Positions 14,624 to 22,800 of a stretch of 24,467 bases of DNA are shown one piece after another. A program made the translations under genes and the position numbers. Source of the stretch: an uncultured Clostridium sp. (GTDB lineage Bacteria > Bacillota > Clostridia > Lachnospirales > Lachnospiraceae); NCBI GenBank assembly GCA_900540335.1, contig UQFC01000038.1, positions 1 to 24,467 of the forward strand, given 5' to 3'. Numbering within the stretch: the first letter of the stretch is position 1; every line of letters starts with the position of its first letter. The notes beneath the pieces are model-generated. The model searched no databases. It saw nothing but the letters and a program-made list of their open reading frames with translations, and was not told where the DNA came from.

Positions 14624-15379
14624 TTATCCAAGCGCCACATCCAGTGTCATCATGATCATAAATCCCAAAGCAAAGCCCAGAGTTCCCTTATCGGAATGAT
14701 CCCCCTCTGAGGATTCCGGAATCAGCTCCTCCACCACCACATACAGCATGGCACCTGCTGCAAACGCCAGGGTATAGGGAAGAATGGGAGACATGATCCT
14801 GGCCAGCACAATCGTAATGACAGCCCCTATCGGCTCAACTATCCCGGACAGAGTTCCCATAAGAAAAGCTCTCTTCCGTCCCATTCCGCCGCCTCGCAGA
14901 GGAAGGGAAATAATTGCGCCCTCAGGGAAATTCTGAATGGCAATTCCCACCGCCAGCGCAAAGGCTCCTGCGGCAGAGATAGACGCATCTCCCGCCACCA
15001 GTCCTGCAAACACCACGCCCACTGCCATACCCTCGGGAATATTGTGGAGAGTCACAGCCAGCACCAGCATGGTTGTTCTTGCCAGACCGCTTTTTGGTCC
15101 CTCCGGATCCTGGCTTCCATAGTGGAGATGAGGAATCATTTTATCCATGAGAAGTAAAAATACCATTCCCACCGCCAGACCGGTTACTGCAGGAATAAAG
15201 GCAAATCGCCCCAGATGGTCAGACATTTCCATCGCCGGAATCAGAAGTGACCAGACGGAGGCTGCCACCATCACGCCGGAAGCAAATCCAAGAAGGATCT
15301 TGTGCACCGACGGCTTTATGGAATTTTTAACAAAAAATACACACGCCGCTCCCAGGGTCGTGCCCAGAAACGGAATCAT
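14624..15379 (-). CDS. ZIP-family metal (zinc) transporter
   Basis: Integral membrane protein moving Zn2+ or related divalent ions into the cytoplasm. At least 251 residues with about eight membrane segments. The metal-site motifs of the ZIP family are present as HNIPEG (TM4) and QNFPEG (TM5), and VVEELIPES is typical of the C-terminal part. The first ATG (15379) has only AGGTG at 2 bases. A good AAGGAG sits at 15407-15412, and the frame is open back to it without ATG, GTG or TTG; an ATT at 15395-15397 is 9 bases away and would add six residues (IIVSGV) that complete TM1. The true start may therefore be non-standard. The gene lies 96 bases after the acylphosphatase on the same strand. Confidence 0.85.
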   Translation of the reverse strand: MIPFLGTTLGAACVFFVKNSIKPSVHKILLGFASGVMVAASVWSLLIPAMEMSDHLGRFAFIPAVTGLAVGMVFLLLMDKMIPHLHYGSQDPEGPKSGLARTTMLVLAVTLHNIPEGMAVGVVFAGLVAGDASISAAGAFALAVGIAIQNFPEGAIISLPLRGGGMGRKRAFLMGTLSGIVEPIGAVITIVLARIMSPILPYTLAFAAGAMLYVVVEELIPESSEGDHSDKGTLGFALGFMIMMTLDVALG

Positions 15380-15406
15380 TACACCTGAAACTATAATTTG
15401 AAACAG

Positions 15407-15412
15407 CTCCTT
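15407..15412 (-). promoter_or_regulatory. Shine-Dalgarno site that suggests an upstream ZIP start
   Basis: AAGGAG lies 27 bases upstream of the first ATG of the ZIP gene but 9 bases upstream of an in-frame ATT. No ATG, GTG or TTG lies between. It is the best ribosome binding site for this gene and argues for initiation at ATT (15397) or for a base error in the start codon. Confidence 0.4.
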
Positions 15413-15441
15413 ATTAATAAATTATCGCCTTCTTTCGTCCG

Positions 15442-15458
15442 GCAGTGTTCTTCACTGC
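15442..15458. repeat. Hairpin between acylphosphatase and ZIP genes
   Basis: GCAGTG/CACTGC forms a perfect 6-bp stem with a 5-base loop. No U-run follows on the minus strand, so it may be a processing or stability element rather than a terminator. Confidence 0.35.
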
Positions 15459-15475
15459 ACTGTTATTCTATGCTG

Positions 15476-15745
15476 TCAATTTCCCATCTGGAAGCCCCGA
15501 TCCTCCTTCAAAGGCCGATCTTCTGCTTCCATATCTTCGATCTGAATATAGGGCTGCTTATGAAGAGCTGTCACCAGATCCCAGACCAGCATCTCCTCTC
15601 CCTGGGCCTCCATTTCCACCCGGCCGTCCCAGAGATTCTTTACCCAGCCTGTAAGTCCCAGGCCTCTGGCCAGCCGTGTTGCCTGATAACGAAATCCCAC
15701 GCCCTGAACCCTGCCTGAAAAATAAAAATGCTTTCTTACCTTCAA
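15476..15745 (-). CDS. acyP: Acylphosphatase
   Basis: Small soluble enzyme hydrolysing acyl phosphates such as 1,3-bisphosphoglycerate and carbamoyl phosphate. The 89 residues match the family length. GRVQGVGFRY holds the phosphate-binding Arg19, and GWVKNLWDGRVE holds the catalytic Asn37. The start is a TTG at 15743-15745, 7 bases after AAGGAGG. It overlaps the TGA stop of the MATE gene as TTGA, so translation is coupled to the exporter. Coupling to a MATE protein has no obvious biochemical reason. Confidence 0.9.
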   Translation of the reverse strand: MKVRKHFYFSGRVQGVGFRYQATRLARGLGLTGWVKNLWDGRVEMEAQGEEMLVWDLVTALHKQPYIQIEDMEAEDRPLKEDRGFQMGN

Positions 15746-17115
15746 GCAGCTGCCTCCTTTCTTTCATGAGGATTGCCCACTACCCGTTTAAATACCAGGC
15801 AGAACATCAAAACAGATACCACGGTTCCCAGAAAATCCGAGAGAGGTTCTGTATAGAAAACATTGGTAATTCCGGCAAACCGGGGAATCAGAAATACGCC
15901 CGCAAGAAATACCGTCTTTCTCCACATGGACAGTCCCATAGCCACACTGGAAATCCCCATGCCCGTAAATCCGTCTACAATGGTATACTGGACAGCCAGG
16001 GGAATCACACCAAGAGTATAGACCCGGATTGCCCAGACGCTGAGGCGGATATATTCTTCATTCTGCGTAAACAGACGGACAAAAATCTCCGGAACCAGCT
16101 GGGCAATAAGGAACATGGTGGTGGTAAAGCACAGAGCCATTCCTCCGATCCATTTTTCCGCCCTCCAGATCCGATCCGGTCTTTTGGCTCCGTAGTTGTA
16201 TCCCAGAATCGTCTGGGTTCCGCTGGTAATGCCTCCCAGAGGCATGGTTACAACCAGCATAAAGCTCTGCACAATCGTAGTACAGGTCAGAAGGGTATCC
16301 CCCTGTCCGGGACCACCCAGGCGCTGGATCACCGTATTCAGCGCAATAATCAGAACATTATCCATGGCAATGATAATGAAAGGTGTCATTCCAATCTGGA
16401 TCACCCGCTTCATTACATTCCAGTCATATCCGCGAAAGGTGATTTTAATGGGAATTCTGTCACTGAACAGAAAACGCAGGGCATAGGTACAGGACGCCAC
16501 CTGAGAAATCACCGTAGCAATGGCCGCTCCCTTTACCCCCATATCCAGAGCAAAAATAAATACCGGATCCAGGACAATGTTGGTTACTGCACCCAGAATC
16601 ACCGACTTCATGCCGATTTTTGCAAAGCCCTGACAGATAATAAACTGGTTCATGCCGGTTGTCATCAGCGCAAACACCGTACCCATCAGGTAAATGGTAA
16701 TATACTCCTTTGCATAGCCAAAGGTTCCCTCTCCTGCTCCAAACTTCCACAAAAGAGTTTCCCTCAGCGCCAGAGAAGCCACAGTAAGCACTGCCGACAG
16801 CACTGCCAGCATCAGAAAGCAGTTGGCCAGAATCTGACTGGCTGCCCGTTCATTTTTCTCTCCAAGCCGGATGCTCATAAGAGGGGCTCCGCCGACTCCT
16901 ACGAGAAACGCAAAAGAAGAAACAAGAGTTACAATCGGACCGCAGACCCCGACTCCCGCCAGCGCCGCCTCTCCGATCTCCGGAATATTTCCAATATACA
17001 TCCGGTCTACAATACTATAAAGAACACTGACAAACTGGGCAAGCATAGACGGAAATGCCAGACGCCATACCAGCCCCTTAATATCATCTGTGTCCAGATT
17101 ATTTTCCAGCTTCAT
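15742..17115 (-). CDS. MATE-family efflux transporter
   Basis: Cation-coupled multidrug/toxin exporter with 12 predicted membrane segments, 457 residues. It has the usual two six-helix halves: half one begins LVWRLAFPSMLAQFVSVLYSIVDRMYIG (written here as positions 14-41), and half two starts near residue 235 with MKRVIQIGMTPFIIIAMDN. Conserved loops NYGAKRPDRI and LFTQNEEYI are visible. The start at 17115 lies within the end of the ferredoxin gene (17-base overlap), with AAAGGAG 13 bases upstream, slightly far. Substrate unknown. Membership in an operon with a flavodoxin-ferredoxin protein is notable but does not show a shared function. Confidence 0.9.
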   Translation of the reverse strand: MKLENNLDTDDIKGLVWRLAFPSMLAQFVSVLYSIVDRMYIGNIPEIGEAALAGVGVCGPIVTLVSSFAFLVGVGGAPLMSIRLGEKNERAASQILANCFLMLAVLSAVLTVASLALRETLLWKFGAGEGTFGYAKEYITIYLMGTVFALMTTGMNQFIICQGFAKIGMKSVILGAVTNIVLDPVFIFALDMGVKGAAIATVISQVASCTYALRFLFSDRIPIKITFRGYDWNVMKRVIQIGMTPFIIIAMDNVLIIALNTVIQRLGGPGQGDTLLTCTTIVQSFMLVVTMPLGGITSGTQTILGYNYGAKRPDRIWRAEKWIGGMALCFTTTMFLIAQLVPEIFVRLFTQNEEYIRLSVWAIRVYTLGVIPLAVQYTIVDGFTGMGISSVAMGLSMWRKTVFLAGVFLIPRFAGITNVFYTEPLSDFLGTVVSVLMFCLVFKRVVGNPHERKEAAA

Positions 17116-17893
17116 AGAAAAATTCCGGCTCCTTTCTGCCAGAGCATGCCTTTTTTAATTTCTGGCGGATTGCCAGCTTCATCAGAGACGATACCTTCCG
17201 GCTTCCTGACGGACACACATGAATGCATCGCATACAGGCAATACAGCCTGTGGTGTCCACTACTCTGGGATCTGTCCTTGAAATCACCTGCATGGGACAT
17301 TTTTTCACACAAAGCCCGCAGTCCGTGCAGGAGGATTCTACCTTAATCGGAATCGGCAGAGTTCCATATGCCTTATAGGGGCGGTTTCCCGGAAGCTTCA
17401 GCTCCTCTGTCTCATAGCTGGATTTTATGTCTGCCAGCTGCTTTGCCGCTTTCTCTCCGAACCGGCGGATCAGTTTTTTATCCTTCTCGTCCGGTCTTCC
17501 CTCCGCATATACGCCTACAATATTGTGCTCTGCCACTGCTGCCGCTGCTGCAAAGGGGCGGAATCCCTGCTCCTTCAGAATATCGGAAAGCTCCAGAAGT
17601 GCATCCTCATACGCTCTGTTTCCATATGTCACAACCAGCACTGCCGCTGTTCCATGTCCATGAAGATTCCGGAAACGCTTCTGCGCAATATCAGGAACCC
17701 TTCCTCCATATACCGGAACGCCCACAATCACAGCTTCGTCCTCCCGAAACCAGTAATCCGGCCTGTTTTTTACCGCATCCGTTAAATCCAGAGACTGACG
17801 GCTCACCGGAAACTGCTCTGCAATCTCCTCCACCACGCCTTTGGTCCGTTCCGTAGGGCTAAAATAAATACTGGTAACCTGTCTGTAATTCAT
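17099..17893 (-). CDS. EFR1-type flavodoxin-ferredoxin fusion protein
   Basis: Electron-transfer protein of 264 residues. The N-terminal flavodoxin-like domain (about 4-155) has the FMN-binding loop FSPTERTKG and the GVPVYGGR stretch. The C-terminal part carries two [4Fe-4S] sites: Cys189, 192, 195, 199 (CTDCGLCVKKCP) and Cys217, 220, 223, 227 (CIACMRCIHVCP). This is the EFR1 architecture common in Clostridia and Bacteroidia, whose partners are mostly unknown. AGGAGG lies 9 bases before the ATG. It follows the small unknown gene by 27 bases and overlaps the MATE gene, so the three are cotranscribed. Confidence 0.88.
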   Translation of the reverse strand: MNYRQVTSIYFSPTERTKGVVEEIAEQFPVSRQSLDLTDAVKNRPDYWFREDEAVIVGVPVYGGRVPDIAQKRFRNLHGHGTAAVLVVTYGNRAYEDALLELSDILKEQGFRPFAAAAAVAEHNIVGVYAEGRPDEKDKKLIRRFGEKAAKQLADIKSSYETEELKLPGNRPYKAYGTLPIPIKVESSCTDCGLCVKKCPMQVISRTDPRVVDTTGCIACMRCIHVCPSGSRKVSSLMKLAIRQKLKKACSGRKEPEFFYEAGK

Positions 17894-17920
17894 ATACCTT
17901 ATCCTCCTGGTAAATCTTAC

Positions 17921-18250
17921 TTAAAAATGTCCGGCCTCATGTTCTTCATTCAGCCAGTACACGGCCGCCCAGAGTCCGTCTGCATCAAAAGGAAAATCCC
18001 TGCTGTGCTTCTTTTCCTCCTGCGTCACTTCAAAATTAAAAGGCTCCGGCCAGATAACAGCGCGGAGCACCGTTTCCATCTCTGTCTCCTCCCTGCCGGC
18101 TTCTTCCCCGCTTCCTTCGCCGTTTTCTGAAGGCGTCTGGTTTTTGGGGCGTTCTGCCTTCATCAGCTGATAGCGCATCCCCAGATAGCTGCCTGTAAAC
18201 CGACTTTTTTTCAGAAACGGTATGGAAATATCACCATGCAGATCAATCAT
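17921..18250 (-). CDS. Small conserved-looking protein of unknown function
   Basis: I do not recognise a named family. The 109 residues are soluble, with no signal or membrane segment. A first part has KSRFTGSYLGMRYQLMK (about 15-31), a low-complexity acidic insert follows (about 36-57), and then AVIWPEPFNFE and FPFDADGLWAAVYWLNEE, which read like a compact alpha/beta protein. The start at 18250 is chosen because AGAGG lies 9 bases upstream and a well-spaced promoter (18285-18313) starts transcription just before it; the open frame continues to 18355 as a lysine-rich stretch that overlaps this promoter. It is the first gene of the EFR1-MATE-acylphosphatase set. Confidence 0.65.
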   Translation of the reverse strand: MIDLHGDISIPFLKKSRFTGSYLGMRYQLMKAERPKNQTPSENGEGSGEEAGREETEMETVLRAVIWPEPFNFEVTQEEKKHSRDFPFDADGLWAAVYWLNEEHEAGHF

Positions 18251-18284
18251 ATCCATCATCCTCTTTCCATCAGATTCTTTCTTT

Positions 18285-18313
18285 ACTATAAGATTTTTAA
18301 CCGACTTTGTCCA
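18285..18313 (-). promoter_or_regulatory. Promoter of the unknown gene-EFR1-MATE-acylphosphatase set
   Basis: On the minus strand TGGACA (18308-18313) and TATAGT (18285-18290) are separated by 17 bases. The implied start near 18278 precedes the chosen start codon by about 28 bases. Confidence 0.6.
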
Positions 18314-18401
18314 TCTTATTTTTCCCTTTTTCCCCTTTTTGACTGTTTTTTTCATAATATGTATGTATTTTTCTTGTATTTTTGTATTTTTCCTGCACTT
18401 T

Positions 18402-18430
18402 CTATAGTCTGAAAAAATCAGATATGATAG
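18402..18430. repeat. Inverted repeat in the control region of the FAD oxidoreductase gene
   Basis: CTAT and TCTGA on the left match TCAGA and ATAG on the right around an A-rich centre. It covers TATGAT (18423-18428), a possible -10 box for the plus-strand gene; no convincing -35 box accompanies it. It may be an operator. Confidence 0.35.
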
Positions 18431-18467
18431 ACTGTATTTACAACAAAACTGAGAGAGGAGTATTCAT

Positions 18468-19706
18468 ATGGCATTACATGTTATGGACGAAGCAAACCGC
18501 TGCCTGGGCTGCAAGGTTCCTCAGTGTCAAAAGGGCTGCCCCATTGGCACCCCGATTCCGGAAGTTATCCGGCTTTTAAAAAACAACCAGTTAGATGAGG
18601 CTGGACGGATTCTTTTTGAAAACAATCCTCTGACCACAGTCTGCAGCCTTGTCTGCAATCATGAAAACCAGTGTGAAGGCCACTGTGTTCTTGGAAAAAA
18701 GGGCGCGCCTGTCCATTTTTCCACCATTGAAAGCTATATTTCCACTACCTACGCCAACAAGATGACCAAGGGACCGGCTGTCTCCAACGGAATGAAGGTC
18801 GCAATTATCGGTTCCGGTCCCGCCGGCCTGACGATTGCAGTGATTCTGGCCCGGTACGGCTATGACGTTACCATTTTTGAAGGCAAGGACAAGATCGGCG
18901 GTGTTCTGCGCTATGGTATTCCTGAATTCCGTCTTCCCAAGTCTGTCCTTGATGATTTCCAGTACCGTCATATCGAATTAAAAGGAATCAAATTCCGGCC
19001 AAACGTTCACATTGGAGGAGCCATTGGAATTGACGATCTTTTCCGCGACGGCTACAAATCCATTTTCATCGGCACCGGTGTCTGGAAGCCCAATGCTCTC
19101 CATATTAAAGGAGAAACTCTGGGCAATGTCCATTTCGGAATCAATTACCTGAATAATCCGGACAGCTATCATCTGGGAGAACGCGTCATTGTTATCGGCG
19201 CAGGAAATGCCGCCATGGATGTGGCCCGTACAGCCATCCGCAAAGGCGTCCGCTTCCTGACCTGCTTCTCCCTGACTCAAAAGGTTGCCGCAAGCCATCA
19301 TGAATTCAGCTACGCGCAACTGGAGGGAGTCGAATTCGAGTACAACAAAGCGCCTGTGGAGATCACGGATGAGGGTGTGATTTTCAAGGATGTAGAGGAG
19401 CACGAGGACGGAAGCCTTACCGATGTTCCCGGTTCGGAAAAGCTTTACCCGGCTGACAGCGTGATTATTTCTATCAGCCAGGGTCCCCAGAACCGGATTG
19501 TTTCCACTACAACCGGTCTTGCAGCCAACAACCGCGGTCTTCTGGTTGCAGACGAAACAGGCCATACCACCCGCCCCGGTATTTTCGCCTCCGGAGATGT
19601 GGTAAACGGTGCAAGAACTGTAGTTGAGGCTGTTGCCCACAGCAAGATTGTCGCAGAATCCATGCACCAGTATATGCAAAGTCTCGTATCAGACAAGGAA
19701 GATTAA
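18468..19706 (+). CDS. GltD-like FAD/Fe-S NAD(P)H oxidoreductase
   Basis: Homologue of the glutamate synthase small subunit and of the N-terminal part of dihydropyrimidine dehydrogenase: passes electrons between NAD(P)H, FAD and Fe-S clusters. The 412 residues are shorter than the usual 450-490. The N-terminal cluster-binding domain has Cys12, 15, 20, 24 and Cys59, 63, 69, 73; GSGPAG (115-120) binds FAD and VIGAGNAAMDVARTA (near 244) binds NAD(P)H; GIFASGDVVNGARTVVEAV is the second FAD motif. GAGAGGAG lies 7 bases before the ATG. No glutamate synthase large subunit or other partner is adjacent, so it is an orphan; its partner may be a ferredoxin. It is divergent from the EFR1 set and ends at a strong terminator. 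Confidence 0.87.
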   Translation: MALHVMDEANRCLGCKVPQCQKGCPIGTPIPEVIRLLKNNQLDEAGRILFENNPLTTVCSLVCNHENQCEGHCVLGKKGAPVHFSTIESYISTTYANKMTKGPAVSNGMKVAIIGSGPAGLTIAVILARYGYDVTIFEGKDKIGGVLRYGIPEFRLPKSVLDDFQYRHIELKGIKFRPNVHIGGAIGIDDLFRDGYKSIFIGTGVWKPNALHIKGETLGNVHFGINYLNNPDSYHLGERVIVIGAGNAAMDVARTAIRKGVRFLTCFSLTQKVAASHHEFSYAQLEGVEFEYNKAPVEITDEGVIFKDVEEHEDGSLTDVPGSEKLYPADSVIISISQGPQNRIVSTTTGLAANNRGLLVADETGHTTRPGIFASGDVVNGARTVVEAVAHSKIVAESMHQYMQSLVSDKED

Positions 19707-19736
19707 CCCTGAGGCGTTTCTTCTTTATCGCATCAC

Positions 19737-19776
19737 AAAAGACGGCATGAACGCAAAGGTTCATACCGTCTTTTTT
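19737..19776. terminator. Bidirectional terminator between FAD oxidoreductase and dctM
   Basis: AAAAGACGG-C-ATGAAC (19737-19752) pairs with GTTCAT-A-CCGTCTTTTTT (19759-19776), giving an 11-bp GC-containing stem plus A/T flanks with one mismatch. U-runs occur on both strands, so it serves both convergent transcripts. Confidence 0.88.
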
Positions 19777-19813
19777 CATACTCCGGAAACCGCTTCCCGG
19801 GTACTTTCTTCAT

Positions 19814-21115
19814 TTATACCAGCCCGGCAGCCGCAGGCAGTGCCAGGCTTACTGCAGGTACATAAGTCACCAGCAGCAGACCTATCAGAATTGCAACATA
19901 ATACATCAGCATATAAGGCATTACCTTGGCCAGCGTGGTATTTCCTATCTTAATTGATACAAACAGGGTATTGCCTACCGGCGGGGTAATATTTCCGATA
20001 CACAGGTTGTAAACCAGAATCAGACCGAACTGAATGGGATCCATGCCAAAGGTCTTTACAATGGGGAGGAACAGAGGCGTAAAGATCAGAATCGCCGGAG
20101 TTACATCCATAAAAGTACCTGCAATCAGCAGAATCACATTCATAATCAGCAGAATGATAATCGGATTGTTTGTCAGGCCAAGCAGAGCTGCGGAAATCGC
20201 CTGAGGAATCTGGGTAAATGCCATAACCCATCCCATAATGTTGGATACACCAATCAGGAATACGATCATACCGCTCATTTTCGCACTGTCTACTACAATC
20301 TTCCAGAAAGATTTCCAGGTAATGTTCCGGTAGAAAATACCAAGAATCAAAGCATATACCACCGCAATAGCGGAACCCTCTGTTGCAGTAAACACACCTG
20401 CAATAATACCGCCGATTACAACGATAATCAGAGACAGAGCCGGTATTGCCCGCATGGTTGCTGTAAACAGGTTCTTCCAGTCAAATTTTCCCGGTGTTCC
20501 CTTGTAGCCTTTTTTCTTAGCGATAATTACTGCCACAACAATACAGCATACAGTCCAGAGAAGTCCCGGTATGTAACCGGCTAAAAACAGGGCTGCTACT
20601 GAGGTTCCTCCGGAAACCAGAGAATAGGTAATCAGCGCATTGGACGGAGGAATCAAAAGTCCGGACGGAGCGGAAGCTCCATTGGTTGCGGCGCATACCG
20701 CCTTGTCATATCCCTGCTCATCCTCACCCTCACGAACCATGCTTCCTACTGCTGCCGCTGCTGCAGAAGCAGAACCGGAAATGGCTCCGAACAGAGCATT
20801 GGCGCCTACGTTTGTTACTAAAAGAGCTCCTGGAAGCTTTCCTAAAAGAGCAAGAACGAAATCAACCAGACGTTTGGCAATACCGCCCTGATTCATAAGA
20901 TTTCCAGCCAGAATAAAAAACGGAATTGCCGTAAGGCTGAACTTGCTCATTCCTACAAAGGTTCTCTGTGCAGCTGTAAGAACAGATACATCCATCGGAA
21001 CGATCTGGAGAATCGCTGCCAGGGACGAAATACCGATTGCGTAGGAAATCGGAACTCCGATGACCAACAGCGCAATCAAAACAGTCAGAATAATTACTAA
21101 AGATTGTATTGCCAC
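19814..21115 (-). CDS. dctM: TRAP transporter large permease (DctM/SiaM type)
   Basis: Large membrane subunit of a tripartite ATP-independent periplasmic-type transporter; moves a carboxylate substrate using a Na+ or H+ gradient. The 433 residues have about 12 hydrophobic segments in two pseudo-repeats. GAISGSASAAAAAVGSM and GNITPPVGNTLF are family motifs of the two re-entrant regions. The start is GTG at 21113-21115, 8 bases after GGAGG, and lies 3 bases after the dctQ stop. It is the last gene of the dctP-dctQ-dctM operon. Confidence 0.93.
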   Translation of the reverse strand: MAIQSLVIILTVLIALLVIGVPISYAIGISSLAAILQIVPMDVSVLTAAQRTFVGMSKFSLTAIPFFILAGNLMNQGGIAKRLVDFVLALLGKLPGALLVTNVGANALFGAISGSASAAAAAVGSMVREGEDEQGYDKAVCAATNGASAPSGLLIPPSNALITYSLVSGGTSVAALFLAGYIPGLLWTVCCIVVAVIIAKKKGYKGTPGKFDWKNLFTATMRAIPALSLIIVVIGGIIAGVFTATEGSAIAVVYALILGIFYRNITWKSFWKIVVDSAKMSGMIVFLIGVSNIMGWVMAFTQIPQAISAALLGLTNNPIIILLIMNVILLIAGTFMDVTPAILIFTPLFLPIVKTFGMDPIQFGLILVYNLCIGNITPPVGNTLFVSIKIGNTTLAKVMPYMLMYYVAILIGLLLVTYVPAVSLALPAAAGLV

Positions 21116-21118
21116 AGA

Positions 21119-21643
21119 CTACGCCTCCTTTCCCTTCTTCTCTCCGCCGGCATTTTCCTCCTGGTGATGGAGATCAATGGTACCGTTTAGAATTTCCACA
21201 ATATTAATCACCGTGTAAATAATATTCAGTACACCGCTCAGGGGAAGTACAATATAAAATACGCCAACGGGAACTCCCAGAGAAGAGGTCATCTGTCCCA
21301 TAGCCAGACTGGTAATCTGAACACCGCCGAAGACCAGAATAACCATGGCGAACAGGCAGCCGACTACCTCTGCAAAAACGGCAAAAAACTTTCGTCCGCC
21401 CTCTCCCATCCGATCCACTACAATGGGAATATTCATGTGGCCCCGTTCTCCCACTACGATAGAAGCACCTAAAAGCGCCATCCATCCAAACAGATAAGAT
21501 ACCATCTCCTCAGACCAGGAGGATGGGTTTTTCAGAATATAACGGGTAAATACCTGCCAGCAGGTCAGAGCTACCATTGCCAGGAAGCTGACTCCTGCCA
21601 GCACATTTAAAATACGATCCAATATTTTTCTCAGTTGACTCAT
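21119..21643 (-). CDS. dctQ: TRAP transporter small permease (DctQ type)
   Basis: Four-helix membrane subunit that forms the transporter with DctM. The 174 residues show four hydrophobic segments (about 13-33, 48-65, 87-108, 125-148) and the family pattern SWSEEMVSYLFGWMALLGAS. A charged tail follows. AGGAGG overlaps the dctP stop region and lies 5 bases from the ATG, so expression is tightly linked to dctP. Confidence 0.92.
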   Translation of the reverse strand: MSQLRKILDRILNVLAGVSFLAMVALTCWQVFTRYILKNPSSWSEEMVSYLFGWMALLGASIVVGERGHMNIPIVVDRMGEGGRKFFAVFAEVVGCLFAMVILVFGGVQITSLAMGQMTSSLGVPVGVFYIVLPLSGVLNIIYTVINIVEILNGTIDLHHQEENAGGEKKGKEA

Positions 21644-21652
21644 GGCTCCCTC

Positions 21653-22678
21653 CTATTCTGCCTCAGACGGATACTTTTCATTATAAACCTGAATTGCGTC
21701 ATAGATTGGCTGCAGAGACGAGTTTTTCTGAAGCACAGACTGGTGAAGCGGCGTACAGGCTTCCACAAAGGGAACCTGATCCGGATAAATAAATTCCACA
21801 TGCTGCTCATTGGCCGCCTTGTTCTTTGCTGCCTCTACGGCCTTTACCCACTCTTCCCGCTCTACCTGATTTACCAGAAGATATCCTTCTTCAAATATCG
21901 CTTTTTCTTCCTCTGTCAGGCTTTCAATAAAAGCATTATTGCCAATAAGAATATCCGGCACCATCTGATGCATATCGTAAGAATAATACTTACATACATC
22001 TCCGTGTCCGTTATCCGTCAGCGCCATTTCATTATTCTCGGCACCATCGATAATATTGGACTGAAGGGCTGTATACACATCTCCAAATCCCATAGGCGTA
22101 GCGGAGCCTCCTAAAAGCCGCATCATCTCAATATTGGTAGGAGACTGCTGAACTCTGATTTTTAATCCCTTTAAATCAGCCGGACTGTGAATCGGCTTGT
22201 TCACGGTATAGAAGTTTCTGGTTCCCGCATCCAGCCAGGTTACTGCTGTAAATCCGGCTTTCTGAGTAGATTTGAAAATCGGATCCGTAACCTGAGGATC
22301 ATCCATAACGTGGTGATAAGCCTCCGCGCTGGCAAACAGATAGGGAAGATTAAAAATCTCATAGTTTTTGCTGAAAGTTTCCAGAATCGCATTGCTGGCA
22401 ACACAGAAGTCAATGGCGCCTGTCTGAGTCAGCTGCACCATATCGGTCTGAGAGCCTAAAAGCTCACTGGGATATACCTCTACTACATATTTGTCTCCCA
22501 GCTTTTCATTCACAAAGGTCTGAAAAGCAGTCAGAGCAATATGAGTCGGGTGGTTGGTGGACTGGTTATGTCCGATTCTGACAATCCGTTTCTGCTCTTC
22601 TCCGGCACAGCCTGTCAGCAGGCTTCCCGCAAGTGCCGCTGCACAGAAAACAGCCGTCACCTTTTTAAACCCTTTCAT
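21653..22678 (-). CDS. dctP: TRAP transporter substrate-binding lipoprotein (DctP type)
   Basis: Extracellular solute-binding protein delivering the substrate to DctQM. The 341 residues start with a lipoprotein signal (positively charged KGFKK, hydrophobic core, lipobox LTGC with Cys24), as expected in a Gram-positive cell. The mature part has the DctP motifs LKGLKIRVQ (with the conserved carboxylate-binding arginine) and IDGAENN. The start at 22678 follows AAGGAGGG by 10 bases; the open frame reaches 22720 without such a site. Substrate unknown: C4-dicarboxylates, sialic acid, 2-oxo acids or sugar acids are all handled by this family. Confidence 0.92.
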   Translation of the reverse strand: MKGFKKVTAVFCAAALAGSLLTGCAGEEQKRIVRIGHNQSTNHPTHIALTAFQTFVNEKLGDKYVVEVYPSELLGSQTDMVQLTQTGAIDFCVASNAILETFSKNYEIFNLPYLFASAEAYHHVMDDPQVTDPIFKSTQKAGFTAVTWLDAGTRNFYTVNKPIHSPADLKGLKIRVQQSPTNIEMMRLLGGSATPMGFGDVYTALQSNIIDGAENNEMALTDNGHGDVCKYYSYDMHQMVPDILIGNNAFIESLTEEEKAIFEEGYLLVNQVEREEWVKAVEAAKNKAANEQHVEFIYPDQVPFVEACTPLHQSVLQKNSSLQPIYDAIQVYNEKYPSEAE

Positions 22679-22741
22679 AAATAGAAATCCCTCCTTTTCC
22701 TGAAAGTAACTGCATCCCATCTGTTAAAATAAGATAATTTA

Positions 22742-22770
22742 ATCATATCCTCTGCATCACTTATTGTCAA
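22742..22770 (-). promoter_or_regulatory. dctPQM promoter
   Basis: On the minus strand TTGACA (22765-22770) and TATGAT (22742-22747) are separated by 17 bases. Upstream, ATGATTT occurs at 22781 and again at 22792, an 11-base period that places both copies on one face of the helix. Confidence 0.8.
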
Positions 22771-22800
22771 TTATTTTGTCATGATTTCATAATGATTTTC

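Noticed and set aside
15676..17346. Long plus-strand open frame (556 codons) opposite the MATE and ferredoxin genes
   Set aside because: Its translation is rich in His, Asn, Ser and Arg with no fold-like pattern. The minus strand holds recognisable proteins across the same bases.
18251..18355. Lysine-rich N-terminal extension of the small unknown protein
   Set aside because: The extension overlaps a well-spaced promoter on the same strand, and a ribosome binding site fits the later ATG at 18250.
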